A stretch of DNA of 15,128 nt. Source: Candidatus Zixiibacteriota bacterium. Its GTDB lineage: Bacteria; Zixibacteria; MSB-5A5; CAIYYT01. Positions 14,725 to 15,128 of the stretch are shown in pieces. The position numbers were made by a program, and so were the translations under genes. A model generated the notes under the pieces. The model was given only the letters and a program-made list of their open reading frames with translations. It was not told the origin of the DNA and did no database searches. Every line of letters begins with the position of its first letter. Position 1 is the stretch's first letter. The stretch covers positions 1 through 15,128 of the forward strand of contig JAGLUH010000271.1 of assembly GCA_023134875.1 (NCBI GenBank), in the 5' to 3' direction.

Positions 14725-15128
14725 TCACGCATAGTCCAGTGCCGAAGTCTTCCCGAGTTTTGCTATCAGCCCCTTGACGCCGAGGATAGTTGTCATCCTC
14801 GCCATTCTGAGGCACAACCGGGCGCACTGCTTGAGAACTTTCTTCAAAGCCTTCTTGTTGTTCCGTCTGAACTCAGCTATCGTCTTGAAGTCGGACTTGA
14901 GACCTCCTGTCAGCCTGTCAGAGGCCCGGCCAATGGACTGGCCAGATGTCGGAACGACCCGACTGGAGCGGGAATGAGAGATTGTAATTTACTTCTCTTT
15001 CCAGCTTGCGCGAACTGCGGACACCGTATGAGTACCCATAAACCAGAAACTTCAGTATCGCCCTCGGGTCATAACTCGGATTGCCCGGCGCGGTGGTAAC
15101 AGCAAAAAGAAGTTGACAAAGTTCGGGT
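14725..15128 (-). pseudogene. Decayed IS1182-like (IS4-superfamily) transposase, N-terminal part, runs off the window
   Basis: Read on the minus strand from 15127, the frame gives PGNPSYDPRAILKFLVYGYS, then GVRSSRKLEREVNYNLSF. This is the typical N-terminal region of IS1182-family DDE transposases, which cut and paste their own element. That frame stops at TGA 14918-14920. A different frame then gives GGLKSDFKTIAEFRRNNKKA and LKKVLKQCARLC, the following conserved part, ending at TGA 14725-14727 before any catalytic DDE region. Between the two matches are about 60 extra bases that do not fit the family. The gene therefore has at least a frameshift-causing insertion and a truncation and cannot encode an active enzyme. 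Start and terminal repeats are outside or lost. Confidence 0.8.
14911..14964. repeat. Short repeat inserted in the transposase remnant, related to the 11952 element
   Basis: The plus-strand stretch GTCAGAGGCCCGGCCAATGG, then ACTGGCCAGATGTCGGAAC, aligns with the inner part of the 11952-12078 element (GTCAGAGCCAGGCCTTTGAC, then TGGCCGGACGTGGCAAT) with roughly three quarters identity by eye. It coincides with the bases that interrupt the transposase frame. The similarity could be partly due to shared GGCC-rich palindromes. Confidence 0.45.

Noticed and set aside
14774..14977. 67-codon plus-strand frame
   Set aside because: It is antisense to the transposase remnant, whose two minus-strand frames have recognisable family motifs.
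1..15128. CRISPR array or restriction-modification locus
   Set aside because: No regularly spaced direct repeats, no cas, methyltransferase or nuclease genes beyond the HEPN and transposase remnants were found.

Overview
The window most likely comes from a Gram-negative bacterium of a poorly cultured lineage, in the style of Zixibacteria or neighbouring FCB-group candidate phyla. Two large secreted proteins end in dockerin-like pairs with the core NIADVVYLI.YIF followed by Gly/Pro-rich tails, a BamA/TamA-type outer-membrane barrel is present, and signalling is of the sigma-54/NtrC type. The lineage is an inference from these signatures; no marker gene that would settle it is present.

Layout. 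1-2037 (+): the 3' part of an NtrC-family sigma-54 response regulator, then a textbook sigma-54 promoter (GG-N10-GC) and a short protein with a degenerate GGDEF domain. 2242-5250 (+): an extended -10 promoter and a 976-residue secreted FG-GAP/VCBS-type propeller protein with PKD-like and dockerin domains. 5333-7342: a visibly AT-richer accessory island. It holds a broken IS200/REP-associated (RAYT-like) transposase between two inverted REP-like hairpins, then a translationally coupled two-gene module on the minus strand (DUF5343 protein and Swt1-type HEPN protein) with its own promoter and a palindrome over it. A third REP-like hairpin closes the island.

7392-11780 (-): a cell-envelope operon of murA followed by a metalloprotease-like/TolB-propeller/outer-membrane-barrel protein. 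That protein's reading frame is cut by one in-frame TGA into 771- and 257-residue pieces. 11952-12078: a nested-palindrome MITE/REP-like repeat. 12148-14423 (-): a secreted dockerin protein with four tandem copies of an unfamiliar Cys/Asp-Asn-Gly module. It is served by a perfect-consensus sigma-70 promoter and a 5' UTR hairpin, and a 25-codon ORF with its own promoter and strong Shine-Dalgarno lies just upstream. 14725-15128 (-): a decayed IS1182-like transposase N-terminus, apparently interrupted by a short repeat resembling the 11952 element.

How the genes fit together. The core theme is envelope and secreted surface proteins (murA, barrel, two dockerin proteins) plus a sigma-54 regulatory pair. 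The accessory theme is small non-autonomous repeats and a likely RNA-targeting defence or toxin-antitoxin-like pair embedded among them.
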